Assembly: GCA_049600855.1 (NCBI GenBank)
Contig: JBMYQA010000011.1
Span: 1 to 45,902 of the forward strand
DNA length: 45,902 nt
Direction of reading: 5' to 3'
Origin: JBMYQA01 sp049600855
GTDB taxonomy: Bacteria > Bacteroidota > Bacteroidia > Cytophagales > Flammeovirgaceae
The position numbers and the translations under genes are program-made. Each line of letters opens with the position of its first letter. Positions within the stretch are counted from its first letter, which is position 1. The notes beneath the pieces are model-generated. The model worked only from the letters and a program-made list of their open reading frames with translations, did no database searches and was not told the origin of the DNA. Positions 1 to 9,000 of the stretch are shown piece after piece.

Positions 1-2
1 TC

Positions 3-58
3 TTGAATCATTAAAAAGTTTAAAGCCATAAAGGATTCTGCACTTTTTAATGATTCAA
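3..58. repeat. Perfect 17-bp inverted repeat
   Basis: Positions 3-19 are the exact reverse complement of 42-58. The stem is A/T rich and the spacer is 22 nt. It could be a transcript-end hairpin for a gene outside the window or the remnant of a mobile-element end. No transposase is visible nearby. Confidence 0.75.
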
Positions 59-62
59 CAAC

Positions 63-86
63 CGAAAAAATCTAGTGATTTTTTCG
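63..86. terminator. Bidirectional terminator-like hairpin
   Basis: The 10-bp arms at 63-72 and 77-86 are perfectly complementary, with the 4-nt loop TAGT. The left arm carries six A and the right arm six T, so a U-tract is partly built into the stem in both directions. No gene end lies within 100 bp inside the window, so the gene served would be to the left. Confidence 0.4.
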
Positions 87-325
87 ATAACAAACCATGC
101 GTGATAAACACGAATACAAAGAGGAACCATTCTTCAGTTGGTTATAAAACACCTCTTAATTTTGAAAAAGAAAGGAGATAGTGCAATCTGGGGGATAATT
201 CAATGGGTTTTTCCAAGGCGCTCAATTTAAACGATTTGATTAAACCAAACGAGCTTAGCGTAATTTCAAATTAGCCCAGAATGCATTTGCCCTATCTAAA
301 CATTCCTTAAATTTATTTGGTCCTT

Positions 326-1291
326 ATGCATAGCAAAGATAAATTTTATTATTCAACGCTTCGAGAACCCCACTTCAAGAGAAGAAAAGAAATATTAACT
401 CAGTACCCAGAAGTTAGAAAACTATTTCTAAAAGATCCCTCCTTGCTATATAAACTATTATTCGCAGTGCTTATTCAATTAACCATTGCTGTATATAGTG
501 CAGATATCTCTTGGTGGATGATGCTTTTATTAGCCATTACAGTCGGTTCAACCTTAGTTCATGTCCTCGTATTAGGAATACATGAATTAGTTCATCATCT
601 TGCTTTTAAAACCCCAGCGTATAATAACATTTTAGCTATCCTGGTCAATTTCCCTATTATATTTCCTTATGCCATGTCTTTCAGAATATATCATTTGGAA
701 CATCACTGGAATCAAGGGGTAGAAGGAATTGATACAGATATTCCAACGGAACAGGAGGCATTGATATTTAGAGGCAGATTTGGAAAGTTTATTTGGATCA
801 TCAATCAAATTATTTTTTATGGAATTCGACCTGCATTAGTGAAGCCTCTAAAACTCACAAAATGGCAATTGATAAATATACTTGCTCAATTGTGTTTTAT
901 GGTTTCATTTATATTCTTTTTTGGATGGCAACCTATCATCTATTTACTGCTGTCAATTTTTTTCTCAGGAGGATTGCATCCCATCTCAGGACATTTTATT
1001 GCTGAACATTATGTTTTTGAGGAAGGGCAAGAAACGTATTCCTATTATGGTTTTTGGAACAAAATCACATTTAATGTAGGCTATCATAATGAGCATCACG
1101 ACTTTCCCAATATCCCAGGTAGGCACTTGCCAAAGCTTAATCAACTCGCATTTGATTACTATAAAGATTTAAAGTCTCATAAGTCTTGGGGCAGGGTGTT
1201 AATTGATTTTTGGCTTTCAGACACTGTAAGTTTATTTTCAAGAATAAAAAGGAAAAAGAACCTAGCAGCACAAGATAAAACAAGGCATTAA
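326..1291 (+). CDS. DEGS-like sphingolipid delta-4 desaturase (fatty acid desaturase superfamily)
   Basis: Predicted membrane di-iron desaturase of 321 residues. Its three histidine boxes are HELVHH (86-91), HLEHH (123-127) and HNEHH (254-258). Around the third box, GYHNEHHDFPNIPG matches, as I recall it, the signature of eukaryotic dihydroceramide delta-4 desaturase (DEGS1). The N-terminal stretch (REPHFKRRKEIL, then YPEV), the HPISGHFIAEHY segment and the tail also align with that family without large gaps. Four or more hydrophobic segments are present. Members insert the 4E double bond into the long-chain base of dihydroceramide; a C4-hydroxylase activity is possible. ATG 326 is preferred over the in-frame TTG at 317 because the homologous N-terminus starts there. 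The gene stands alone, so the substrate here is inferred: many Bacteroidota make dihydrosphingolipids. Confidence 0.85.
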   Translation: MHSKDKFYYSTLREPHFKRRKEILTQYPEVRKLFLKDPSLLYKLLFAVLIQLTIAVYSADISWWMMLLLAITVGSTLVHVLVLGIHELVHHLAFKTPAYNNILAILVNFPIIFPYAMSFRIYHLEHHWNQGVEGIDTDIPTEQEALIFRGRFGKFIWIINQIIFYGIRPALVKPLKLTKWQLINILAQLCFMVSFIFFFGWQPIIYLLLSIFFSGGLHPISGHFIAEHYVFEEGQETYSYYGFWNKITFNVGYHNEHHDFPNIPGRHLPKLNQLAFDYYKDLKSHKSWGRVLIDFWLSDTVSLFSRIKRKKNLAAQDKTRH

Positions 1292-1599
1292 GAGGCTGTT
1301 TTGAAATTAGTCATAACATTTTTTTTGTTTGCCGAGGTTACAAGCCAAAGATCATCATGCTCTCAACCTGCTTATATGGCCCAAATCGCAAGATTTGGGC
1401 TTTTGGGTTTTCTTACATGCAAGGCCATCAAAAAGCTTGAAAGAAGCATCAGCCACCTAATCAGAGTAAAGCCAATGTACATGACTAAAAGGGGTATGAG
1501 TATTATTACTAAAGCGTTGATATTCCCAACCTAATACATTATCATAGCTATCTACTATCATTTACTACCCAAGCATCTCTCAACTAGCCAGCACCTGTT
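1292..1599. other. Intergenic region between desaturase and sensor kinase
   Basis: This 308-bp stretch holds one clear intrinsic terminator-like hairpin (1379-1400). A 77-codon open frame overlaps it but is Ser/Thr/Lys rich, lacks any recognisable domain and runs through the hairpin, so it is not called. I see no clear promoter for the downstream kinase. Confidence 0.5.
1379..1410 (+). terminator. Intrinsic terminator downstream of the desaturase
   Basis: The 9-nt arms GCCCAAATC and GATTTGGGC (1379-1387 and 1392-1400) are perfectly complementary with a 4-nt loop GCAA, and are followed directly by TTTTGGGTTTTCTT. It lies about 90 bp after the desaturase stop and reads plus-strand transcripts. 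Confidence 0.75.
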
Positions 1600-4500
1600 A
1601 TGAAAAAAGTAATCCTTTTATTTATCCTATTGGCTCATATCCATCTCCTACTGGGTCAAAATCAGTCAAAAATCGATAGTCTCACTCAAGTTATTGAGGG
1701 CAATTTGCCAGATACTATCCGTTTAGAAGCATACAAATTATTGGCTTATGACATGTCTTTTTACGACTCGGCCAAAACCGTGGAACTTGTAAACGATGGG
1801 GGGGCATTGGCTAGAAAGCTGAATGATAAAGCAAGTGAATTGGATTTGCGCCTGTGTTTGATAGATGTATTGATTACGAAGGGGAATTACACTCAAGCTC
1901 AGCAAGATTGTAAAGCAATCATTGATGAAAGTAAGCAACAGGGTTTTCAAAAAATTATAGGATTGTCGTTGAATTACATGGGGTATATCCTGAGATTAAA
2001 AAGCGAGTACGATGAAGCATTGACTTATTACCAAGGCAGTTTAGAGATTCGTGAAAAATTAATGGATAAAAAGGGGCAAGCAACGGCGATCAATAACATC
2101 GCTCAAGTATATCATATAAAGGGGGATCACGCAAAGGCTTTACAAATGTATCAACAAGCCCTTCAGATTAGAGAGGGCTTAGGTGAACCAAGATACATTA
2201 CCCAATCACGCAATAATGTTGCTACCATGTATAGCATAATGGGCAAATATGATAGTGCGCTCTTGATTTACCAGCAAAGTCTAAAAATACAGGAAAGCAT
2301 AGGCGATAAATTTGGTTTGGCTGGATCTTTAAACAGTATTGGAGCGATCCACCATCAAAAAGGGGAATATCAAAAAGCGTTGTCATACTATCAGCAAAGC
2401 CTGAAAATCTTTCGAGATTTAAACCATAAATCAGGGATTATAGGACTGTTAATCAATATAGGGATGGTTCATGAAAATCTTAAGTTACTCAGACAAGCCG
2501 TTGAATACTTCTCAGAGAGTTTATTAATCAGCACAGAAATTGGGGATGCTAATAGGATCGCAAGCTCACTTCATTATCTTGGTTTTTGCTATGCAAAAAA
2601 AGGTGATTATGTAAATGGGTTAAAAAATTTATTTAAAAGCTATGAAATAAGAAAAGAACTAGGGGTGAAAAGGGACTTAGCTGTTTCGCAACTTACCCTT
2701 GCCAACGTTTATATTTTCCAAGGTGATATTGAAAAGGCGCTAAAATTCTATCATGAAGCTTTGGAAACACAAGAAGAATTAGGTGATGCCTATACGATTG
2801 AGGGCTCATTGAATGTGATTACCCAGGTATATGAACAGCAAGAGGACTATAAATCAGCATTAGTATATCAAAAGAAAGCATTAAAAATTGCAGAAAAATT
2901 AGAGGCTAAGGACAAAGTGGTTCGCGATTTAAAAGGTATGGGTTGGATTTTTTTTAGATTATATCAAGAGGATTCTGCATTGATTTATTACAATCAGGCA
3001 ATTGAGTTGTGTAAGCAGATGGGATATAAAAAAGAGATACGATCAATATTAAAAGATATTGGCGGATGGTATACGGGCCAGGGGCAATTGCCTAAAGCAT
3101 TAGATTTTTATTACAGATCGTTATCAATTTCCGAAGAACTCCAAGATACCCTTGGGGTGGCATATTTGTATCAAGGTATAGCAAAGGTTCATGATGTGCA
3201 GCAGCGCCATCATGAAGCATTGAACTATCATCAGAAAGCCTTCCAACTATTTAAAGCGATTGATAGGCCTTATAGTATTGTTGCTAGTTTAACGGATATC
3301 AGTAGGCAACTATTAGCAACAGGTAGGTTGAACGATGCACGTTTAAAATTAACGGATGCGCTTAGCTATAACCAGCAATTGGGCGATAGTTGTAGTCGGG
3401 CTTCCATTACAAATTTGCTTGGAAAAGTCTATTCCATGACGAATAGCATTGATTCTGCAAAATGGTACTTCCAGAATTCTCTGGCATTAAGTAGTAAATG
3501 CAAGAGTAGCAGTATTACTGCGTCTAATCACGTAGAATTAGGTAAGCTCCATCTTCAACGTAAATCCTTTAAAAACGCAGGTCAGCATTTCGAACAGGCG
3601 TTGAACTATGCACAACTATCTCAAAGTAGGAAAAGCATTGTAGAAGCTTCAGAACAGTTGTATCAATTGTATAAATCAGAAGGGAGAAGTACAGAGGCCC
3701 TCCGCATATTTGAAATTTACCATACCAATAAAGATTCGCTTTTCAATGAAGAAAATACCCGAAGCCTCGTTCAAAAAGAAATGGCCTATGCTTACGAAAA
3801 AGAGCAGCATGAAAAAGCAATCGAACAACAGCAGAAGGATTTATTGCAAGAGCAGGCAATGGCTAGGCAACGTTGGGTTACCTACAGTCTATTAGGTGTA
3901 CTGGCCGCCTTATTAATTATTGCTTGGAACATTTACCGAAGCCGCCAAAAACAAAAACAGGCAAATGCTATTATTGCTACTTATAATATGGAAATTGAGG
4001 ATAAGAATCGTGAGCTGAGTGATAAGAATGGAGCTTTGGCAAAGCTTAATCAAGAAAAAGATGAACTCATGGAAGTGGTCGCGCATGATCTGAAGTCTCC
4101 GCTGAATAATATGTTGGCCATGGCCTCTTTAATGAAGGAAAGCTCAAAAGATGATGCAAGTACCTCATTGTACTGGGAAGGCATCTCCAAAGAGCATGAA
4201 CGAGGCAATAACCTGATTTTGAATCTGATGGATTTACATGCTTATGAACAAGAAGGGCTAACGTTAGACTTTAAGCATACCAATTTGCCCATGTTGGTGA
4301 GTTCTAGGGTAGAACACTTCGAGCCGGCTGCTGCTAAGAAAGACATTGAGCTTTTGGTAGAAGTTAAGCAAAAAAGTACCATTTATACCGATATGCTTGC
4401 ATTTAGCCGCATCATTGATAATCTATTATCAAATGCCATCAAATACTCACCCATAGGTAAAACCGTGAGGATAGAAATTGGAGATCGCTATGTAATTATT

Positions 4501-4704
4501 CAGGATGAGGGAATTGGATTCAGCGAGGCTGATAAACAGAAGGCCTTCGGTAAATTTCAGAAGCTTACTGCCACACCCACAGGTGGCGAAAGCTCCAATG
4601 GTCTAGGATTGGCCATAGTGAGCCTATTGGCCAATAAGCTGGATGTTCGTGTAGAAATTGCTAGTAAAGACGGGGAAGGGGCTAAAATGTTGCTTTCCTG
4701 TTAA
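1600..4704 (+). CDS. TPR-repeat sensor histidine kinase
   Basis: Two-component sensor of 1034 residues. A signal peptide or N-terminal anchor occupies about 1-20 and ends in LLLGQ. A long array of tetratricopeptide repeats follows (roughly 30-720), about 15 units of 40 residues of the kind that usually sits in the periplasm. One transmembrane helix lies at about 759-778, then a coiled coil and a HisKA-type H-box with His829 (VAHDLKSPLNN). The HATPase domain follows, with an N-box near 937-947 (IIDNLLSNAIKYS), a G1 box DEGIGFS (969) and a G2 box NGLGLA (1000). All motifs needed for autophosphorylation are present. It has no receiver or DNA-binding domain, so it needs a partner; the convergent LuxR-type regulator is the obvious candidate. 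The TPR array probably senses a protein or peptide ligand, which cannot be named from sequence. Confidence 0.93.
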   Translation: MKKVILLFILLAHIHLLLGQNQSKIDSLTQVIEGNLPDTIRLEAYKLLAYDMSFYDSAKTVELVNDGGALARKLNDKASELDLRLCLIDVLITKGNYTQAQQDCKAIIDESKQQGFQKIIGLSLNYMGYILRLKSEYDEALTYYQGSLEIREKLMDKKGQATAINNIAQVYHIKGDHAKALQMYQQALQIREGLGEPRYITQSRNNVATMYSIMGKYDSALLIYQQSLKIQESIGDKFGLAGSLNSIGAIHHQKGEYQKALSYYQQSLKIFRDLNHKSGIIGLLINIGMVHENLKLLRQAVEYFSESLLISTEIGDANRIASSLHYLGFCYAKKGDYVNGLKNLFKSYEIRKELGVKRDLAVSQLTLANVYIFQGDIEKALKFYHEALETQEELGDAYTIEGSLNVITQVYEQQEDYKSALVYQKKALKIAEKLEAKDKVVRDLKGMGWIFFRLYQEDSALIYYNQAIELCKQMGYKKEIRSILKDIGGWYTGQGQLPKALDFYYRSLSISEELQDTLGVAYLYQGIAKVHDVQQRHHEALNYHQKAFQLFKAIDRPYSIVASLTDISRQLLATGRLNDARLKLTDALSYNQQLGDSCSRASITNLLGKVYSMTNSIDSAKWYFQNSLALSSKCKSSSITASNHVELGKLHLQRKSFKNAGQHFEQALNYAQLSQSRKSIVEASEQLYQLYKSEGRSTEALRIFEIYHTNKDSLFNEENTRSLVQKEMAYAYEKEQHEKAIEQQQKDLLQEQAMARQRWVTYSLLGVLAALLIIAWNIYRSRQKQKQANAIIATYNMEIEDKNRELSDKNGALAKLNQEKDELMEVVAHDLKSPLNNMLAMASLMKESSKDDASTSLYWEGISKEHERGNNLILNLMDLHAYEQEGLTLDFKHTNLPMLVSSRVEHFEPAAAKKDIELLVEVKQKSTIYTDMLAFSRIIDNLLSNAIKYSPIGKTVRIEIGDRYVIIQDEGIGFSEADKQKAFGKFQKLTATPTGGESSNGLGLAIVSLLANKLDVRVEIASKDGEGAKMLLSC

Positions 4705-4747
4705 GCACATCATTAGAAAGATATTCTTGATTTTTTTAGGCGACTTT

Positions 4748-4798
4748 TTCCAACTGTTGAGGTGCTAAATTCCGCCTTTAGCGCCTCAACAGTTGGAA
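4748..4798. terminator. Long hairpin between convergent kinase and regulator genes
   Basis: The 22-nt arms at 4748-4769 and 4777-4798 pair over their full length with a single G:T wobble; the loop is 7 nt. It lies 44 bp after the kinase stop and 24 bp beyond the regulator stop, so it could end transcripts from both sides. Neither side has a classical U-tract directly after the stem. Confidence 0.6.
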
Positions 4799-4821
4799 AT
4801 GTTCAAACAGTTGCTAAAACT

Positions 4822-5469
4822 TTATACGCCTAGTTCATCAGCTTGCGCCATCAAGAAATGGAGTAAGCCGTTTGTACCTGATATATTCAGTTTAGTACAA
4901 ATATTTGCTCGATGTTTTTGAACGGTTGCCACACTTCTGTTAAGTTTTTCAGCCACTTGTTTAGAGGTACAACCTTGGGCGATATATCGTAATATATCCA
5001 ACTCTGTTGGGGTAACGAGGGTCTTCCAATTATCTGATGAGCCTGCTGTATCTCGCTGTTCTAAATCAAGATACAACTCTGAACTGTAATAACTTCCGCC
5101 ATTTACTACGGAATTTAAGCAATGGTGTAGCTCATTCACGATGCCACTCTTGAGCAATACTCCCTTTATATTCATCAGCTTTAATTGTGCTCGGTCATGT
5201 TTCGAAAGTTGGCTAGTGAATAAAACAACATGTGTCTCAGGGTTGAAGCTAAAAATGTATTTGGCCAATTCAAGTCCATTTTCACCTTTTCCCAAAGCCA
5301 AGTCTAACAATACGATTTCTGGCTTCCATTGGAGAAATAAGGTTTTCCCTTCGTTGTTGTTACTGGCTTGACCAATTACGGTATAATTCATGAATCCATT
5401 GATTATCCCTGTTAATCCATGGCACATGATGGGGTGATCATCTACTAATAGGACCTTGTATAGTTGCAT
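4822..5469 (-). CDS. LuxR/NarL-family response regulator
   Basis: DNA-binding response regulator of 215 residues, the usual length for the NarL/FixJ group. The receiver domain (about 4-122) has the acidic pair Asp10-Asp11, the phospho-acceptor Asp56 (VLLDLALG), the switch Thr85 and Lys107 (LLKSG). A LuxR-type helix-turn-helix covers about 151-197 (TPTELDILRYIAQG, then SVATVQKHRANICTKL). Everything needed for phospho-control looks intact. It converges tail-to-tail on the TPR kinase gene, and the shared hairpin between them supports a functional pair. Targets are unknown. The giant secreted-protein locus starts about 600 bp upstream of its start on the opposite strand and is a plausible but unproven target. 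Confidence 0.92.
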   Translation of the reverse strand: MQLYKVLLVDDHPIMCHGLTGIINGFMNYTVIGQASNNNEGKTLFLQWKPEIVLLDLALGKGENGLELAKYIFSFNPETHVVLFTSQLSKHDRAQLKLMNIKGVLLKSGIVNELHHCLNSVVNGGSYYSSELYLDLEQRDTAGSSDNWKTLVTPTELDILRYIAQGCTSKQVAEKLNRSVATVQKHRANICTKLNISGTNGLLHFLMAQADELGV

Positions 5470-5504
5470 ACTTCAGTATTATCTGGTTTGATTTTTAGCT
5501 CAAT

Positions 5505-5522
5505 CTACATAGAAGTATGTAG
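5505..5522. promoter_or_regulatory. Small palindrome upstream of the response regulator
   Basis: CTACATA (5505-5511) and TATGTAG (5516-5522) form a perfect 7-bp inverted repeat around a 4-nt spacer. It lies 36 bp before the regulator start codon, where an operator or a 5'-leader hairpin could sit. Function is inferred only from position. Confidence 0.25.
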
Positions 5523-5598
5523 GATGGCGAGCTCTTATAGTGGAATTTAGGCAATTTTGGGTATTTATAAAAATAAATGTTAATGAGATATTTGTGAC

Positions 5599-5629
5599 AT
5601 AACTCATAAAGAACGATCATATAACTCAT
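5599..5629. promoter_or_regulatory. Direct repeat ATAACTCAT x2, two helical turns apart
   Basis: Two exact 9-nt copies lie at 5599-5607 and 5621-5629, with a 22-bp offset. The offset puts both on the same face of the helix, as expected for a tandemly bound regulator. Chance occurrence in AT-rich DNA cannot be excluded. Confidence 0.2.
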
Positions 5630-6072
5630 GAGGAGCAATGATATAGCGCATTGCTTATTATAGCACAGTTTGTAACACCATACAAAAAATGGCAAACTGT
5701 ACCAACTACATATTCTTGTTTACCCCAAACATGATATTATGGATATATGTAAACTATTTAGTCGTTCTAATGGCCAAGAGTTTTGGATGAAATGTAAAAC
5801 ATTTTTGTGCCAATACGCATGCTTTGCAAATGCAGTGAAAATTAGTGTTCGTCCTCAAAGGGAAATCAATAATGCAGTCACATCTGAAGATATCCCTAGT
5901 AGTGCAAATGTCATTCAATTAGAAGTTTTATTTGTTCGATCTTATGATGGTCATTGGCCATGGATTTCTCCATAGACAATGAGCATGTATTCGAAATAGC
6001 CCAGTGATATTTTAATCAGCTACAACCTTTTTCTTTCAAAGCTATTTACATGACATATTAATATTCATACCC

Positions 6073-9000
6073 ATGACAAAGTATAGATTGCGCATTTTCT
6101 GGATGCTGCTGTTTTTCAGTGGCATCCCCTTGGCCTCTTTTGCCCAAGATGACTATACCATAGAAATTGTTTCTGGTGCAAATCCTATTACCGGGACAGG
6201 TACGAACATTTCTGCTCCCGATATATATGCTGCATTGCCCATCGGGTTTACCTTTGAGTTTTTCAATCAGAACTATGATCACTTTTACTTATCTCCCAAT
6301 GGGTTCATTACTTTTAATGATGATGGGGACGAAGGATGTTGTTCCAGTAGTGAATTGCCAGGTATTAATACGCCCAACAATTTAATTGCGTTTGCATGGA
6401 CATACTTGGATCCAAATGCGGGTCAAATTAATTATTTCACAACAGGATCAGCTCCGAATCGGATTTTGGTCGTAAACTTTAATGGAGTCAACCAATATGA
6501 TTGGTGGGGCGGGGCAGGGAATCCAATCACAGTACAATTGCTTCTTTATGAAGGCAGCAATACAATAGAAATCCATGTAACATCTATCCCTGCTGCATTA
6601 TATGATAATCGTACAATGGGTATCGAAAATGTGGATGGCACAAAAGCCTATGTAGTGGATGGCAGAAATGCTAACATGAATTGGGTGGCTTCCGATGAAG
6701 TGGTTAGATTTCTGCCTTACGTTCCCCAACCCAATGATGCTGGTATTGTTGAGATTGCTGAGGTGAGCCCTGCTTGTGGCTCTGCCCCAGTTGAGGTGAC
6801 ACTTCAGAACTTTGGTGAGAATACCTTGTCAACCGTGGAGATTGGGTGGAGTGTGAATGGTGTAGTTCAAAACTCAATAATGTATACTGGTAGTCCGTTA
6901 GTTGGTTATGGGGTTTCAGGTACAAACTCAGCCCTTGTATCTCTGGGGTCTATAAATGTCGTTGCTGGGGAGACTTACGACATTCAAGCTTGGACGATTT
7001 CACCTAATGGAACTACCGATCCCAATTTAGCAAATGATACCAGCCAAATCACACTGTATGGAGGACTTTCAGGCACCTACACCATTCAGCAAACGGGTGG
7101 TGATTTTGGCAGTTGGACAGAAGCAGTTGATAAATTAAGCCAACACGGAGTGTGCGGGCCAGTAGTATTTGATGTATTAGGAAGTTTTACCGAACAAATC
7201 TCAATTGGAGAGATTACAGGAGCCTCAGCTACCAACACCATTACCTTTCAGTCAGCTTCAGGAAATGCAATAGATGCGGTACTTTCGGCTTTTAGCAATA
7301 ATTTTAATACGAACTATACCTTGAGGTTGGATGGTACAGATCACTTGATTGTACAAAATCTAACCATCAAGGCCAATAATAGTAGTTTTCCTAGAGCGAT
7401 ATGGATGGAAGGGCGAACTACTCACAACCAATTTATTGGTAATATCATTGAAGGGCAAGGTACTAATGGGGCAGTAATTGAAGCTTCAGCAGGGAATGTA
7501 ACCACAGCTATTGCTGAATTTAATACTTTCAAAAGCAACAACATTAAAAACGGATCAACTGGAATCGAATTGAGCGGTTCTAGTACTGCTGTAGATGGAT
7601 TAGGTGAGCAAAACCTGATTGAGGATAATGTGTTTGAGAATCAACACAGCTATGGCATAAACTTATTCCAACAGTCAGCACCTTTAGTGAAGGGGAACAA
7701 GATTACTTTAAATAGCAGTTCGAGTACGAATGCCTTTGGGATACGTTTTTTTAAATGCCATGGTGCCATACAAATTATTAATAATGAAATTTCGATATTA
7801 AATGGCGGATATGGTATTATTCAAACTGAGAACCAAGCATCCTTAGGAGCAGAAGGCAGGGTTGTGAATAATAGTGTATTGGTAGATGGAACAAATCAAG
7901 GACGTGGGATTAACATTAGCAACGTGAGTTATGTCAACTATTACCACAATACCTTTCATGTAAAAAGTACAAATAGTAATTCGGTAGCCTTTCAATTGGG
8001 AAATTTATGGAGTGTTTCAAGTGGGAATAATCTCGATTTAAGAAATAATATTTTTGTAAATACAGGGGGAGGATATGCCATCCACCTGAACAATAGCCAA
8101 AATCCCATCTCTATATCGGATTATAATGTGTTGTATAGTACTGGCGATTTTATAGGTTATTTTGAAGAGCCCATTGCAGATTTAGCGAGCTGGCAAACAA
8201 AAACCCAAAAAGAAGCAAACGCGCTATCGCTCAACCCTATTTTTATTGCTGATACAGATTTACATCCTACAGATATTGCCCTAAATGGTACGGGAGATGC
8301 TGTAGGTATTTCCGAAGATTTAGAAGGAGTAGTAAGAGGAACACCACCAGATATTGGCGCTTATGAGTTTGATCCAACTGGCTTGGATGCAAAAATTTCT
8401 TCTTTAGTAAGTCCAGCGATCCCTTTTGCCCACGGAAATCAAGACGTGAAAGTACGCTTAACCAATAATGGCGTAACGTCATTGAGTAATGTGCAAATCA
8501 ATTGGAAGGTAAATGATGTATTACAAAACCCGTTTTCATGGAGTGGCTCACTTTCCTCAGGACAGCATGTGGAGGTAAACATTGGCGCTTTTTCATTCAC
8601 TGCTGGTCAAGCTCACAACATTGAAGTGTGGACATCGGCTCCCAATGGTGGCACGGATGATATTGCAGCGAATGACCAAATTATGGAAATGGGTTTATAC
8701 CCTATGCTTGCCAGTGGGACGTACACCATCGGACTTGGGCAGCCCTATCCTACATTTCAATCGGCAATTAACGCAATGATGCAGGGTGGAATTGAAGCAC
8801 CTATTACGTTCAATGTGGTGTCTGGTACCTATACTGAACAGCTCATAATTCCTGAAATTATTGGGGCAAATGCAGCAAACTCCATTGTTTTCCAATCTCA
8901 GTCTGGAGATCGTACCGACGTAATCCTTCAGTATGGAGGGCAGCGTTCCAACACGAACTACGTGGTGCAATTAGATGGCATAGACGGGGTGACCTTCAAG

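Larger units (their letters stand above)
1..316. other. Non-coding left edge with two hairpins
   Basis: No convincing gene is visible. Two inverted repeats stand side by side. The first is a perfect 17-bp repeat, 3-19 against 42-58, with a 22-nt loop. The second is a perfect 10-bp repeat, 63-72 against 77-86, with a 4-nt loop and an A-run on one side and a T-run on the other. The second hairpin resembles a bidirectional intrinsic terminator. The first could be the terminator of a gene left of the window. A 23-codon ATG reading frame at 203-274 is too short to call. Confidence 0.5.
5470..6072. other. Divergent intergenic region upstream of regulator and giant gene
   Basis: This stretch of about 600 bp must hold the promoters of the minus-strand regulator and of the plus-strand giant gene. 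It contains a perfect 7-bp inverted repeat (5505-5511 and 5516-5522, loop GAAG) 36 bp upstream of the regulator start. It also contains a 9-nt direct repeat ATAACTCAT at 5599-5607 and 5621-5629, offset by 22 bp. A 78-codon frame at 5739-5975 shows no domain or start signal and is not called. I could not find a convincing Bacteroidota -7/-33 promoter by eye. Confidence 0.5.

Noticed and set aside
203..274. 23-codon ATG frame near the left edge
   Set aside because: Too short, with an upstream in-frame stop. An AAGGAG at 172-177 is too far from the ATG to support it.
1301..1534. 77-codon open frame after the desaturase
   Set aside because: It runs through a clear intrinsic terminator, has no domain, and its composition does not look like a real protein.
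5739..5975. 78-codon open frame upstream of the giant gene
   Set aside because: No recognisable domain, signal peptide or start signal; a chance frame in the promoter region is more likely. Homology in relatives would change this.
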